A stretch of DNA of 64,000 nt from Holophaga foetida DSM 6591 (GTDB lineage: Bacteria > Acidobacteriota > Holophagae > Holophagales > Holophagaceae), in contig NZ_KI912268.1 of assembly GCF_000242615.2 (NCBI RefSeq), positions 2,510,439 through 2,574,438 of the forward strand, in the 5' to 3' direction. Under the pieces are notes generated by a model. That model did no database searches, had not been told where the DNA came from, and worked only from the letters and a program-made list of their open reading frames with translations. Numbering within the stretch: the first letter of the stretch is position 1; each line of letters begins with the position of its first letter. A program made the translations under genes and the position numbers. This document shows positions 8,524 through 16,957 of this stretch, piece by piece.

Positions 8524-9506
8524 CGCTCCATCAATCTCCGCTCCGCGAGCCGCAGCCAGTTCTCGGCCTGTAGCGCCCCTTCGCCGTGATGGATGCGTTG
8601 GAAGTGACCGATGATGTGGCGCAGGGTCCGGGGAATGGCTGGCGCAAAATAGGCCTTCTTCTTGTGGACGAGCTGGTGACCGAAGGTCCCCAGGGCCTTG
8701 AAGTTCCGCTGAAGGGCGCTGAGGTTCAGCTCCTCCCACAGGAGGGTCTCGGACCAGCCCAGCTCCTCCCGCACCCGCCCCACCAGGATGGCCCTGGCCT
8801 CCTCGGACCAGTCCCAGTACCCGTCAAAGAGGATGGAAGCCAGATCATAGGTGGCCGCCCCCTTCCGGGCATCCTGGAAGTCCAGGGTCACCAAGCGATC
8901 CCCCTGGACCATGAGGTTGCGGACGTGGAAGTCCCGGTGGGCCAGGAAGCGGGCCCTGGGCTCCAGGCCCCGGTGGATGTCCTCCATCAGGCGATCCAGC
9001 CAGCGGGGGGGATCCTTCTGGAGGAAGTCCTGAAAGAAGTTGGTGCGGCAGTAGTCCCATTCGAACTGGAGCTTGGCCTCATCGAAGGAGCGGAGCATGA
9101 AGAAGGCCCTTGAGGGAGCGCCCTCGGTCAGCAGCCCAACCCAGGAGGCCAGCTGAAGGGCCACAATGTTGACCCAGTGCTTCTCCTCTTCGGGGTGGAC
9201 CATCAGGCGCCGTTCCAGGGTCTCGTCCCCCAGGTCCTCCATGAGCATCGTCCGGGACTCATCGTGGTGCTGGATGATGGTGGCCACGCGGATCACGGGA
9301 TCCAGATAGGCCTGGAGGGCCCGGAAATCGTAATAGGCGTCGTCGGCGCGACCGGGTTCCGGGGCCGGGGGATAGAGCACCACCAGGGCTGTGCCCAGGT
9401 GGGGGTGCCGCACCCGGAAATACTGGCGGGCCCCGGCGTCTCCGGCGAGGGCCTGGGGGTCGCGGCAATCCCAGCGATCAAGGGCGTCCTGCAGTCTCGG
9501 ATCCAT
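8520..9506 (-). CDS. amgK: AmgK-type sugar kinase (N-acetylmuramate/GlcNAc kinase), APH fold
   Basis: A 328-residue aminoglycoside-phosphotransferase-fold kinase. The catalytic loop is AHRDFHVRNLM (HxDxxxxN) and the metal site is LDFQDARKG. In the family, AmgK phosphorylates the anomeric position of N-acetylmuramic acid so that MurU can make UDP-MurNAc, recycling cell wall and bypassing the fosfomycin target MurA. The identity rests mainly on the gene immediately upstream, a MurU-like nucleotidyltransferase ending 9 nt before this start. It is the last gene of the minus-strand unit. An aminoglycoside-resistance role is unlikely given this context. Confidence 0.82.
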   Translation of the reverse strand: MDPRLQDALDRWDCRDPQALAGDAGARQYFRVRHPHLGTALVVLYPPAPEPGRADDAYYDFRALQAYLDPVIRVATIIQHHDESRTMLMEDLGDETLERRLMVHPEEEKHWVNIVALQLASWVGLLTEGAPSRAFFMLRSFDEAKLQFEWDYCRTNFFQDFLQKDPPRWLDRLMEDIHRGLEPRARFLAHRDFHVRNLMVQGDRLVTLDFQDARKGAATYDLASILFDGYWDWSEEARAILVGRVREELGWSETLLWEELNLSALQRNFKALGTFGHQLVHKKKAYFAPAIPRTLRHIIGHFQRIHHGEGALQAENWLRLAERRLMER

Positions 9507-9515
9507 GGAACCAGT

Positions 9516-10343
9516 CTATAGCGGCAAGCGCTCCAAGTGTCCCTCTTCGAAGAACCAGAGGGCATCCCGATCCTCCACCTCGGGGCCGAGGTGGACCTCG
9601 GGCCCCAGGATGCACCGTTCCAGACGGGCCTCTGCGGAGGCGGTGGGATGGAGGTAGCACCCAGGCATCCTTCCCTCCCCTTCCGGGGCCAGACGGGCCG
9701 CGGCCTCGATGAGCTGGTCCGGCGTGCCCACCTCGATCCATGGGAAGGGTTCCACGACGATGCCCGCGTGATGGCGAAGGTGGGGAAGGACATCGACCTT
9801 GGTATCCGAGGGCCCCTTGGGAAGCAGGGCCAGGACCCCCTGCCCCCACAGGCTGGCCCCCGTGAAGTGGTAGGGTCCCAGACCCGTCTGCCCCTTGGGA
9901 AGGATGCGCCCGTCCTCACCCAGCCAGACGGGATTCCAGGGACCGCCGGGATGGGGCACCAGGAGCCAGCTGAGCTCGGCCCCCCGCCTCCGATGTTCAG
10001 CGATGAAGGCTGCCCAGGGCACCTCAGCGATGGCATCACCGTTCCAAACCGCCAGGGGGTCGGCGCAACGCCCGCGGGCATGCAGGAGGCCCCCGGCACT
10101 GCCCAGGAGTTCGGGTTCCTCAAATACTTCAAGTTCTCCGGCCACGGCCTCCCGCAGGCGTTCCGACAGGTGATGGGTGTTGCAGCCGACGTGGGCCAGA
10201 CCAGCCCTGTGGAAGGCGTCGGCTCCCCAGAGGAGGAGGGGCCTGTCCCGAAGGGGCCACGCGGGCTTGGGAAGGACCCGGGAGAGGGGTCCCATGCGCG
10301 TGCCCAGCCCTGCGGCCAGGATGAAGGCGTCCAGGCGGTTCAA
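9516..10343 (-). CDS. murU: MurU-like sugar-1-phosphate nucleotidyltransferase
   Basis: A 275-residue NTP-transferase. The N-terminal nucleotide-binding signature is AAGLGTRMGPLSRVLPKP, followed by GSAGGLLHARG and the metal-site region VWNGDA. The C-terminal 50 residues look like a short left-handed beta-helix cap (LHPTASAEARLERCILGPEV). In the AmgK/MurU pathway this enzyme makes UDP-MurNAc from MurNAc-1-phosphate; a hexose-1-phosphate substrate is the alternative. It overlaps the upstream CorC-like gene by 4 nt and lies 9 nt from amgK. The extra C-terminal cap makes it longer than Pseudomonas MurU. Confidence 0.8.
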   Translation of the reverse strand: MNRLDAFILAAGLGTRMGPLSRVLPKPAWPLRDRPLLLWGADAFHRAGLAHVGCNTHHLSERLREAVAGELEVFEEPELLGSAGGLLHARGRCADPLAVWNGDAIAEVPWAAFIAEHRRRGAELSWLLVPHPGGPWNPVWLGEDGRILPKGQTGLGPYHFTGASLWGQGVLALLPKGPSDTKVDVLPHLRHHAGIVVEPFPWIEVGTPDQLIEAAARLAPEGEGRMPGCYLHPTASAEARLERCILGPEVHLGPEVEDRDALWFFEEGHLERLPL

Positions 10344-11671
10344 TCCCCCTCCTCCGAGGGGTCTTCCGTGTGCAGGGCGCTGTCGGGGGGGCGGAGCAGG
10401 AACTTCCGGGGAGCCATGCCACGCATCTCCAGAACCCGCACCCGCCAGTCCTGGATCTTCAGTTCGTCCCCCACCTTGAGGATCCGCCCCAGTTCCTCCT
10501 GGAAGTAGCCTCCCAGGCTGACACTCCCGGCCTCCACCTCGATCTTCAGGTCCAGGTGATCCTCCAGTTGCTCCAGGGTGACGTTGCCCTGGGCCACCCA
10601 GGCGCCACCCCGGGTCTGCTTCAGGTTGATGACCTCCCGGTCGAACTCGTCCTGGATCTCGCCCACAAGCTCCTCCAGCACGTCCTCCAGGGTCACGATG
10701 CCATCGATGCCACCGTGCTCGTTCACCACCAGAGCCAGATGCTGCTTCTCCTTCTGGAAGTCCAGCAACAGGTCCTGGATGAGGCGCATCTCGGGGACAA
10801 AGAAGGCAGGACGGGCCAGGGAGCGCAGATCCATGCGATCCCCCTGGTCGTTCAGGGCCCAGAGCAGCTCCTTGAGGTGGATGACCCCGACGACATGGTC
10901 CAGGTCGCCGTCCACCAGGGGGATGCGCGTATGGGGTGAGAGGCGGGCCAGATGGAGGTTCTCGGACTGGGGGCGGTGGAGGTCGAAGAAGACCACCTGG
11001 GCCCGAGGGATGGCGACCTCCTTGATGCTGCGCTTCGAGAAGTTGAAGACGTTCTCGATGAGTTCCTTGCGGCTCAGCTCCAGACTCCCCTGGGCCTGAC
11101 TCTTGATGAGCATGTGCCGGAACTCCTCCTCCGTGGGGGCGTGCTCCTCCGCATGGACCTCTTCCGGGGCGACCCCCATGAGACGCTCCGTGAAGCGGGT
11201 GAGGTGCACCAGGACCCAGGTCACCGGGCGGATGAGCCGGGACCAGTAGAGGAGGGGCCGGGCGGTCCGGAGGGCCCAGACCGTGGTGGCCCGCAGGGCA
11301 AAGCTGCGGGGGAGGAGTTCCGCCAGGACGACCTGGAGAAGCGTGATCACCAGGAGCCCCAGGACCGACCCCAGCAGCACCCCGAGGTGGGGCCAGGGAA
11401 GGCGGTGGAAAAGGGTCCGGAAGCCCTCGATGAAGACCCCTTCGCCCACCGCACCGAGGGTAATGGTCAGGAGGGTGATGGCCACCTGAATGCTGGAGAG
11501 GTGAAGATCGAGATGCTGATGGACATCAAGGGCCTGGGCCGCCCTGGGCTCATCCGGAAGCAGTGCCTCCAGCTGGGTTGAACGCACCCTCACCGCCGAG
11601 AACTCCGCCAGCACAAAGAAGGCAGTGGCCAGGATCAGCAGGAGGGTGGCAATGAGGGTGAAAAGATCCAT
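10340..11671 (-). CDS. CorC/HlyC-type membrane protein (DUF21, CBS pair, CorC_HlyC)
   Basis: 443 residues. The first ~190 form a DUF21/CNNM membrane domain with several hydrophobic helices, starting LFTLIATLLLILATAFFVLAE. A CBS pair follows (residues about 215-335, with VDGDLDHVVGVIHLKELL and VVNEHGGIDGIVTLEDVLEE), then a C-terminal CorC_HlyC domain (GGAWVAQGNVTLEQLEDHLD). Family members are linked to magnesium/cobalt export or membrane integrity; the old name hemolysin is not meaningful. Its ATG shares one base with the stop of the upstream pseudo-receiver gene (TGATG), so translation is coupled. Confidence 0.88.
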   Translation of the reverse strand: MDLFTLIATLLLILATAFFVLAEFSAVRVRSTQLEALLPDEPRAAQALDVHQHLDLHLSSIQVAITLLTITLGAVGEGVFIEGFRTLFHRLPWPHLGVLLGSVLGLLVITLLQVVLAELLPRSFALRATTVWALRTARPLLYWSRLIRPVTWVLVHLTRFTERLMGVAPEEVHAEEHAPTEEEFRHMLIKSQAQGSLELSRKELIENVFNFSKRSIKEVAIPRAQVVFFDLHRPQSENLHLARLSPHTRIPLVDGDLDHVVGVIHLKELLWALNDQGDRMDLRSLARPAFFVPEMRLIQDLLLDFQKEKQHLALVVNEHGGIDGIVTLEDVLEELVGEIQDEFDREVINLKQTRGGAWVAQGNVTLEQLEDHLDLKIEVEAGSVSLGGYFQEELGRILKVGDELKIQDWRVRVLEMRGMAPRKFLLRPPDSALHTEDPSEEGD

Positions 11672-13434
11672 CAGAAGGGTCGGGTCAGATCCGTGGCCCT
11701 GCGAATCCCCGCCTCAAGATCGGAGATGACATTGGTGAGGGAGTCCAACCTGGCCGTGCGTTCGTTGAGATGCCCCTCCAGCTCCTGCTTCTCCTTGCCC
11801 AGACCCTGGGCGTGGGCTTCCAGTTCCTGCAGCGTGGTCTTCATCCGGGAGAGGGCTGTCTCCCGCTCGTCGATGCCAGCCAGGAGTTCCATCCGCTGGG
11901 TTTCACAATCCTGGGCCTCACGGGCCAGGCGCTGCTCCAATTCGACGCAGCGCGCCCGTGCCTGATCCCGCTCGGAAGCGAGGCTGCCCAGTTCCACCTG
12001 ACGGACCTGGAGCTGCTGTTCAAGGTCGGCGCACCTGGACTGGGCCTGTTCACGCTCGGAGGCGAGGCTTTCCAGCTCCGCCTGGCGGGCCAGGAGTCCC
12101 AGCTCAAGGGCTTCGAGGTTCATCCGGAGTTCCCCCAGCTCCTCGGCCTGGCGATCCCGGGTGGACCGGGCGGCCTCGAACTGCTCACCGAGGGCGACCA
12201 GTTCCTGCTCCTGCCGGAGGGCCAGAGTGGATTTCTCGGCCAGTTCTGTCTCCGCCTGGGCGAGCCGTGTCTGGCAGGCGTCCAGGTCCGTGCGGAAGAC
12301 CTCCCGCTCGGCCTCGGCCTGTTCCAGGGTGGCCTGGAGTTCGGCGCCCCTGACCTCCATCTCGTCGCAGCGAGTCTCGGCCTGGGCCACCAGTTGCTCC
12401 TTCGCCAGGAGCTGAGCGCGGACGGATTCGAATTCGCGCTGGACGCCCTCGGCTTCCTCCCTCAGGCTGCTCTGGCTGGCTTCCAGCTCCCCGACCTGGT
12501 TCTCCGCAGTAGCGGCACGGATTCGCAGGTCCTCGGCCTCCTTTTCCAGGTCCTGGAGGCGCATGGCCTGCTCCGCCAACTCCCGGCGTTGCCCCCGCAG
12601 GGTGCCCTCAAGCCCGGCCACATCCTGTCTCAGGAGTCTCAACTCCCGGTCCTGTTCCTCGGTACCGCCGCCGGGTGCGGCCTGGGACTCCAGGGCCTGG
12701 AGCCGCTCCTGGCTGAGGGCCAAGCTCTCCCGCACCCGGGCCAATTCCTCTTCGGCGGCGGCATGGGCTCCCTCCAGGAACTGGAGACGGTCCAGATCCC
12801 CGGAATCCCCGTTGGGTTCTGCCAACTCCGGAGCCCTCGCCTCCAGGAGGGCATCCCGCTCCCTCACCAGCGCCTCAAGCTCCAGGATCCGATGCTCCAG
12901 GGCGGCATCGGGAAGGATGCGGGTGGTAGCGGGCTCCAGTTCTTGAGCGGGCTCGGAGACGGGGGCGAAATCGACCTCCAGTTCGGACTTGAGACTTTCC
13001 AGCCACTCATCACCCAGGTCGGCCCCATCCAGATCGCCCAGCAGATCATCGGGCTCCCCGGCCCGGACAGGCACAAAGGGGCTCAGGCTGGCCACCAGAG
13101 CCTCGGATTCCATGGGTTTGTGGAGGTAGACGTCCGCGCGGCCCTTGAGGCTTTGGTGGCGGGCGTATTCCTCCTCGGTGGCCTTGGCGCTGATAAGCAT
13201 GATCTTGAGATCCTGGAGCGCCGGGCTGCGCCGGATGGCCGAACAGAGCGCGTAACCCTTGTTCTCGGAGACCTCCACGCAGATGAGCACCGCTGCGATG
13301 CCTCCGCGTTCGAGGCGAGGCATGGCTCCATCGGTGGCCGCCAGGTACTCGACCTCGAAGGCTGCCTCCAGAGCAGCCTTGTGTTCATCCAGGAATGCCC
13401 TGTCATTGTCGACGACGAGGAGGCGCTGACCCAT
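11671..13434 (-). CDS. Pseudo-receiver protein with long coiled coil (FrzS/AglZ-like layout)
   Basis: 587 residues from ATG 13434, which has AAGGA upstream; the open frame extends to 13623 but the added 63 residues are not protein-like. Residues 1-120 are a CheY-like receiver (RLLVVDNDRAFLDEHK, IMLISAK, YLHKPME), but the strand that should carry the phospho-acceptor Asp reads AVLICVEVSENKGY, with Cys in the Asp place. Residues about 185-585 are a near-continuous heptad-rich coiled coil full of Glu, Gln, Leu and Arg. Receiver plus coiled coil without an output domain is the layout of Myxococcus FrzS and AglZ, which are polar scaffold proteins in motility. Here the partner is unknown. Confidence 0.8.
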   Translation of the reverse strand: MGQRLLVVDNDRAFLDEHKAALEAAFEVEYLAATDGAMPRLERGGIAAVLICVEVSENKGYALCSAIRRSPALQDLKIMLISAKATEEEYARHQSLKGRADVYLHKPMESEALVASLSPFVPVRAGEPDDLLGDLDGADLGDEWLESLKSELEVDFAPVSEPAQELEPATTRILPDAALEHRILELEALVRERDALLEARAPELAEPNGDSGDLDRLQFLEGAHAAAEEELARVRESLALSQERLQALESQAAPGGGTEEQDRELRLLRQDVAGLEGTLRGQRRELAEQAMRLQDLEKEAEDLRIRAATAENQVGELEASQSSLREEAEGVQREFESVRAQLLAKEQLVAQAETRCDEMEVRGAELQATLEQAEAEREVFRTDLDACQTRLAQAETELAEKSTLALRQEQELVALGEQFEAARSTRDRQAEELGELRMNLEALELGLLARQAELESLASEREQAQSRCADLEQQLQVRQVELGSLASERDQARARCVELEQRLAREAQDCETQRMELLAGIDERETALSRMKTTLQELEAHAQGLGKEKQELEGHLNERTARLDSLTNVISDLEAGIRRATDLTRPF

Positions 13435-13500
13435 GATTGATCCTTGGTAAGAGGCTACCAGTCTATACGAAGCGTCGCCCGGAGGCTCCAGGTGGATGCA

Positions 13501-13530
13501 AAGAAAACCGCCGGGCTGGTGGCCCGGCGG
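13501..13530 (-). terminator. Rho-independent terminator after htrA
   Basis: On the minus strand a perfect 9-bp stem (CCGCCGGGC/GCCCGGCGG, 5-nt loop) is followed by TTTTCTT. It lies 17 nt beyond the htrA stop and upstream of the start of the pseudo-receiver gene, so the latter should have its own promoter or receive only read-through. Confidence 0.75.
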
Positions 13531-13546
13531 CGAAAGAACGGGGAAA

Positions 13547-15079
13547 CTACCGTGGGGGCACAGCCACCGTGGTCTGTCCAGCCCCCCTTGGATTGCGCAA
13601 TAGCAGGAGGAGGGGGCGCCCATTGGCCTTCTTGACCTCGGCCTGGAAATCCTTCACCCCTTCGACATTCCTGGTCCCCACCGCGGCGATGATGATGCCT
13701 GGCCCGAATCCCCGCAGATCGGCCGCCGGGGAGCGGGGGCTCACATAGGTCACCACCACACCCTTGCGGTCATCCTCGACGCCAAACTGGTGACGGTTGG
13801 CGGGGGTGAGGGCTTCTGCCTTGAATCCGTAAGTCTTCTCCAGATTCACGCTGCGTCCATCGGACTCTCCGGATTGGGGCGCGGACTCCTCGGCTCCCTC
13901 CCCGTCGCTGCCGCCATTACCGCTGAGGCTCTTGCGGTCCCCGAGCACCACCGAGAGTTCTCTGAACTTTCCGTCCCGGATGATGCCAAGCTTCACCGTT
14001 TCACCGGCACGGCGCCCCGCAATGGCGGAGATCAGGTCGTCGGGGCTCTTGACCTTCTGGCCATCCACCGTAGTGATGACGTCCAGCCGCTGGACCGTGG
14101 CTTTGTCCGCAGCCTGCCCCCGCTGGACATCACCGACCACCACGCCTTCCCTGACCCCGAGACTCTCCTGGAAGGCCCGGTCCAGCTCCTGGGGGGTAAC
14201 GCCCAGGTAGCCCCGGCTGACGGGCTTGCCAGCGCGCAGATCCTTTATGATCCGCTTGACCATATTGATGGGCACGGCGAAACCGATGTTCTGCCCATCG
14301 GTTCTGATGGCAGTGTTGATGCCCACCACCTGACCCTTGAGGTTCAGCAGGGGCCCTCCGGAATTGCCCCGATTGATGGCGGCATCGGTCTGGATAAAGG
14401 ATTCCAGGCCGCTCCCCCCGCCGAGCATGCGCCCACTGCGGCCTTTGGCTGAGATGATGCCCTGGGTCACGGTGTGGTCAAGACCGAGGGGATTGCCGAT
14501 GGCAACCACCCACTCCCCGATGCGGGCAGCGTCGGAATCCCCCAGCTCCGCGAAGGGCAGGTGGTGGGCGTCGATCTTTACCAGCGCGATATCCAGCTCC
14601 TTGTCCTTGCCGAGAACGGTCGCGGGATACGAATGGCCATCAGCGGTCTTGACCTCGATCCTGGCCTCCCCCCCCCGGATGCCCTCAATGACGTGGTGGT
14701 TCGTCAGGATCTCGCCATCCGACGAGATGATCACACCGGAGCCGCCCCCCTGGACCCGCTGTTCCTCGTCAGAACCCGGGCTGCGTCGACGCTGGTTGGG
14801 GCCGAAGAACCAGTCAAAGGGGGACTCCTGGGCAAAGGGGCTGCTTCCCTGGGCCTGTCCCTTGATGATGCTGGTGTTGGTGATGGCCACGACCGCCGGA
14901 TTGAGCTTTTCCGCCACTTCCGCAATGGGGGGCATGCTCTCCAGGCCTCTCGCGCTCACGGCAATGGGCTTTTCCTCCTGGGCCTGGGCCACCCAACCGT
15001 GGCTGAGCCCCATGCCCACTGCCATACATGCCGATGCGAAGAACGAAAGGCCGATGACCTGTTTGACCTGCTGCTTCAT
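13547..15079 (-). CDS. htrA: Periplasmic serine protease of the HtrA/DegQ family
   Basis: 510 residues with an N-terminal signal peptide ending near AQAQ (residue 34). The trypsin-like domain has the triad His129 (TNHHV), Asp163 (ELDIAL) and Ser240 (RGNSGGP). Two PDZ domains follow: one from about residue 285 (SRGYLGVTPQEL) and a second after about 405 that ends in RNPRGAGQ. Between them is an acidic Gly/Ser-rich linker. It degrades or refolds misfolded envelope proteins. It is monocistronic, bounded by a terminator. The 5' side faces the tRNA-His gene. Confidence 0.95.
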   Translation of the reverse strand: MKQQVKQVIGLSFFASACMAVGMGLSHGWVAQAQEEKPIAVSARGLESMPPIAEVAEKLNPAVVAITNTSIIKGQAQGSSPFAQESPFDWFFGPNQRRRSPGSDEEQRVQGGGSGVIISSDGEILTNHHVIEGIRGGEARIEVKTADGHSYPATVLGKDKELDIALVKIDAHHLPFAELGDSDAARIGEWVVAIGNPLGLDHTVTQGIISAKGRSGRMLGGGSGLESFIQTDAAINRGNSGGPLLNLKGQVVGINTAIRTDGQNIGFAVPINMVKRIIKDLRAGKPVSRGYLGVTPQELDRAFQESLGVREGVVVGDVQRGQAADKATVQRLDVITTVDGQKVKSPDDLISAIAGRRAGETVKLGIIRDGKFRELSVVLGDRKSLSGNGGSDGEGAEESAPQSGESDGRSVNLEKTYGFKAEALTPANRHQFGVEDDRKGVVVTYVSPRSPAADLRGFGPGIIIAAVGTRNVEGVKDFQAEVKKANGRPLLLLLRNPRGAGQTTVAVPPR

Positions 15080-15190
15080 ACGTCCCTCTGTGAAATGACC
15101 GGATTACCGGACCTTCTTGACATGATGCCACCCTGCAAAAGGTTTCCACTGGTCAGTTCCCGGAATCCACGCTAAGCTGATGAGCTCTAC

Positions 15191-15268
15191 GGCGGCTGTA
15201 GTTCAGTTGGTTAGAGCACTGGATTGTGATTCCAGGTGTCGAGGGTTCGAGTCCCTTCAGCCGCCCCA
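15191..15268 (+). tRNA. tRNA-His (GTG)
   Basis: A complete cloverleaf. The acceptor strand starts with the extra G that marks tRNA-His (G-1 pairs C73) and the 3' CCA is encoded at 15266-15268. The anticodon stem CTGGA/TCCAG encloses the loop TTGTGAT, anticodon GTG. The T arm GAGGG-TTCGAGT-CCCTT is normal. The 3' part, from the anticodon loop on, is duplicated 2.35 kb downstream. Confidence 0.97.
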
Positions 15269-15279
15269 GATCGAGGCCC
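15224..15279 (+). repeat. Left att-like repeat: 3' half of tRNA-His plus flank (56 bp)
   Basis: These 56 bases, from the anticodon loop (TTGTGAT) through the CCA end and 11 bases beyond, recur without mismatch at 17576-17631. A direct repeat starting in the anticodon loop and reconstituting the tRNA 3' end is the usual attachment site of tyrosine-recombinase elements. Confidence 0.85.
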
Positions 15280-15306
15280 TGAAAGCACATGCTTTCGGGG
15301 CTTTTT
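15276..15306 (+). terminator. Rho-independent terminator of tRNA-His
   Basis: GCCCTGAAAGC and GCTTTCGGGGC form an 11-bp stem with one G-T pair and a 4-nt loop, followed by five T. It begins 7 nt after the tRNA CCA. The left att-like repeat ends inside its first arm. Confidence 0.85.
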
Positions 15307-15507
15307 GATATCGGGAGGAGCCGGGGTTTTTGGGTGCTCGTAAGTCCTTTGTTTGGCCACTGGGTTCCGGTGGTTGCGGTGTATGTGTGGTGTGGGATTT
15401 CTGACCCTGTTCTTTGGTCACCCTCCGGCCAGGCGATGACGGGCAATCAATGTGAGCCCTCATCACCCACTCCACCCTTTTCGGATGTGAAACAGGGCGA
15501 AGTATTG

Positions 15508-15533
15508 TTTTAGATATTTGCACTTTTCTAAAA
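15508..15533. promoter_or_regulatory. Possible operator/promoter: TTTTAG-N14-CTAAAA upstream of fic
   Basis: Six-base arms TTTTAG and CTAAAA, 14 nt apart, sit in an AT-rich patch 35 nt before the fic start, in otherwise GC-rich DNA. The spacing suits a dimeric repressor over a promoter. The Fic protein has a predicted winged-helix-like C-terminus, so autoregulation is possible but not shown. Confidence 0.35.
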
Positions 15534-15568
15534 TAAGGCTCATCCTTGTTTTACTTTTGGAGGGAGGA

Positions 15569-16729
15569 ATGAAGCGGGACGTCACAGGTCGCTACGTCGT
15601 GCATACGACTCAGGGTGAGCCCGTCCGGACCTTCGTCCCGAACCCCCTGCCGCCAACCCCTCCCATCCAATGGACACCTGGCCTGCTTGCCGCCCAGCAG
15701 CGGGCGGCCTTAGCCCTCGGTCGCTTGGACGGGGTCACAGCCCTGCTACCGGACCCCGCCCTGTTCCTCTACAGTTATGTTCGCAAGGAGGCCGTGCTCT
15801 CCAGCCAGATCGAGGGGACGCAGTCCTCCCTCTCGGACCTCCTCGCCTACGAGAACCAGCACGCCCCGGGGGTCCCCCTCGATGATGTGGTGGAGGTGTC
15901 CAACTACGTCGCGGCCCTGAACCACGGGTTGAAGCGACTCAAAGAGGGCTTCCCCCTCTGCCTGCGTCTCATCCGTGAGATCCACGAGGTGCTTCTCACC
16001 ACAGGCCGAGGCAGTGGGAAGCAACCAGGGGAATTCAGGACGAGCCAGAACTGGATCGGTGGGAGCCGACCAGGGAACGCGAAGTTCGTTCCCCCTCCCC
16101 ACGAGGAACTCGCCGAGTGCCTAAGGACCTGGGAGACCTTCCTGCACGGAGACGCCGTCATCGCAGATCCCCTGACCCGCGCGGCTCTCGCACACGTGCA
16201 GTTCGAAACTTTGCACCCATTCCTGGACGGCAATGGCCGTGTGGGACGCCTGCTCGTCACCCTGCTCCTCAGTGTGGAAGGAGTGCTTCGCGAGCCCCTG
16301 CTCTACCTCAGCCTCTTCCTGAAGCAGCACAGAGAGACCTACTACGAGCTGCTGCAGAAGGTCCGCATCGAGGGAGACTGGGAGGCGTGGCTGGACTTCT
16401 TCTTCCAGGGCGTCACCGAAACCTCCGATAGCGCTGTCATGACCGCTCAGCGGCTCCTACAGCTCTTCTCCGAAGACAGAAAGCGAATCCAGGCGCACGG
16501 CAAGATCGCTGGCTCCGTCCTGCAGGTCCACCACTACCTGCAGGGGCGGCCCATCGCCTCCGCCTCTACCATCGGTGAGGCGGAAAACCTCTCAGCCGCC
16601 ACCATCAACAAGGCCCTGAAGACCCTGACCCAGATTGGGATCGTCCAAGAGATCACCGGGGGCCAACGGAACCGGCTGTTCGCGTATAGCCAAGTGCTGC
16701 AGATCCTATCCGAAGGGACAGAAGTCTAA
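15569..16729 (+). CDS. Fic-family protein with N-terminal autoinhibitory motif (AMPylase-type)
   Basis: 386 residues from ATG 15569, which follows GGAGGGAGG; an upstream in-frame start at 15518 adds 17 hydrophobic residues and lacks a ribosome site. The Fic active site is HPFLDGNGRVGR (residues 216-227) with catalytic His216. The inhibitory helix S-x-x-x-E-G is present at residues 78-83 (SSQIEG), making this a class II Fic enzyme held inactive by Glu82. The C-terminal ~80 residues (about 300-386) contain a helix-turn-helix-like segment (ASTIGEAENLSAATINKALK). Fic enzymes transfer AMP to target Ser/Thr/Tyr. The gene lies in the tRNA-His mini-island; its 3' end is duplicated at 17634. Confidence 0.93.
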   Translation: MKRDVTGRYVVHTTQGEPVRTFVPNPLPPTPPIQWTPGLLAAQQRAALALGRLDGVTALLPDPALFLYSYVRKEAVLSSQIEGTQSSLSDLLAYENQHAPGVPLDDVVEVSNYVAALNHGLKRLKEGFPLCLRLIREIHEVLLTTGRGSGKQPGEFRTSQNWIGGSRPGNAKFVPPPHEELAECLRTWETFLHGDAVIADPLTRAALAHVQFETLHPFLDGNGRVGRLLVTLLLSVEGVLREPLLYLSLFLKQHRETYYELLQKVRIEGDWEAWLDFFFQGVTETSDSAVMTAQRLLQLFSEDRKRIQAHGKIAGSVLQVHHYLQGRPIASASTIGEAENLSAATINKALKTLTQIGIVQEITGGQRNRLFAYSQVLQILSEGTEV

Positions 16730-16957
16730 CCCTGGGGCGCCAAGCAAGGCGGGGCATTTGTGGCGTTCCTGAGCATGAAGGAGGTCTGCGCCGGGATCTG
16801 TGACTAGGAGCCCTGGTGAGGGGCCCACCAACGAAGAAGTCGTGCGAGGTCATGTGAATTTGATTTTCGTTCAACATTCTAGAATCCAGAATTTCGGATA
16901 TCCCAATTCAGGCACCTGCCTCCCACCCCATATGATTGAAGCGAGTCCCGGAGCCCC

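Noticed and set aside
7030..8739. Minus-strand frame of 569 codons opposite the POT transporter
   Set aside because: Highly charged, repetitive composition without any motif, opposite a clear transporter; shadow frame.
11770..13440. Plus-strand 556-codon frame opposite the coiled-coil protein
   Set aside because: It mirrors the heptad coding of the real gene (Leu/Gly/Gln-rich) and has no start context.
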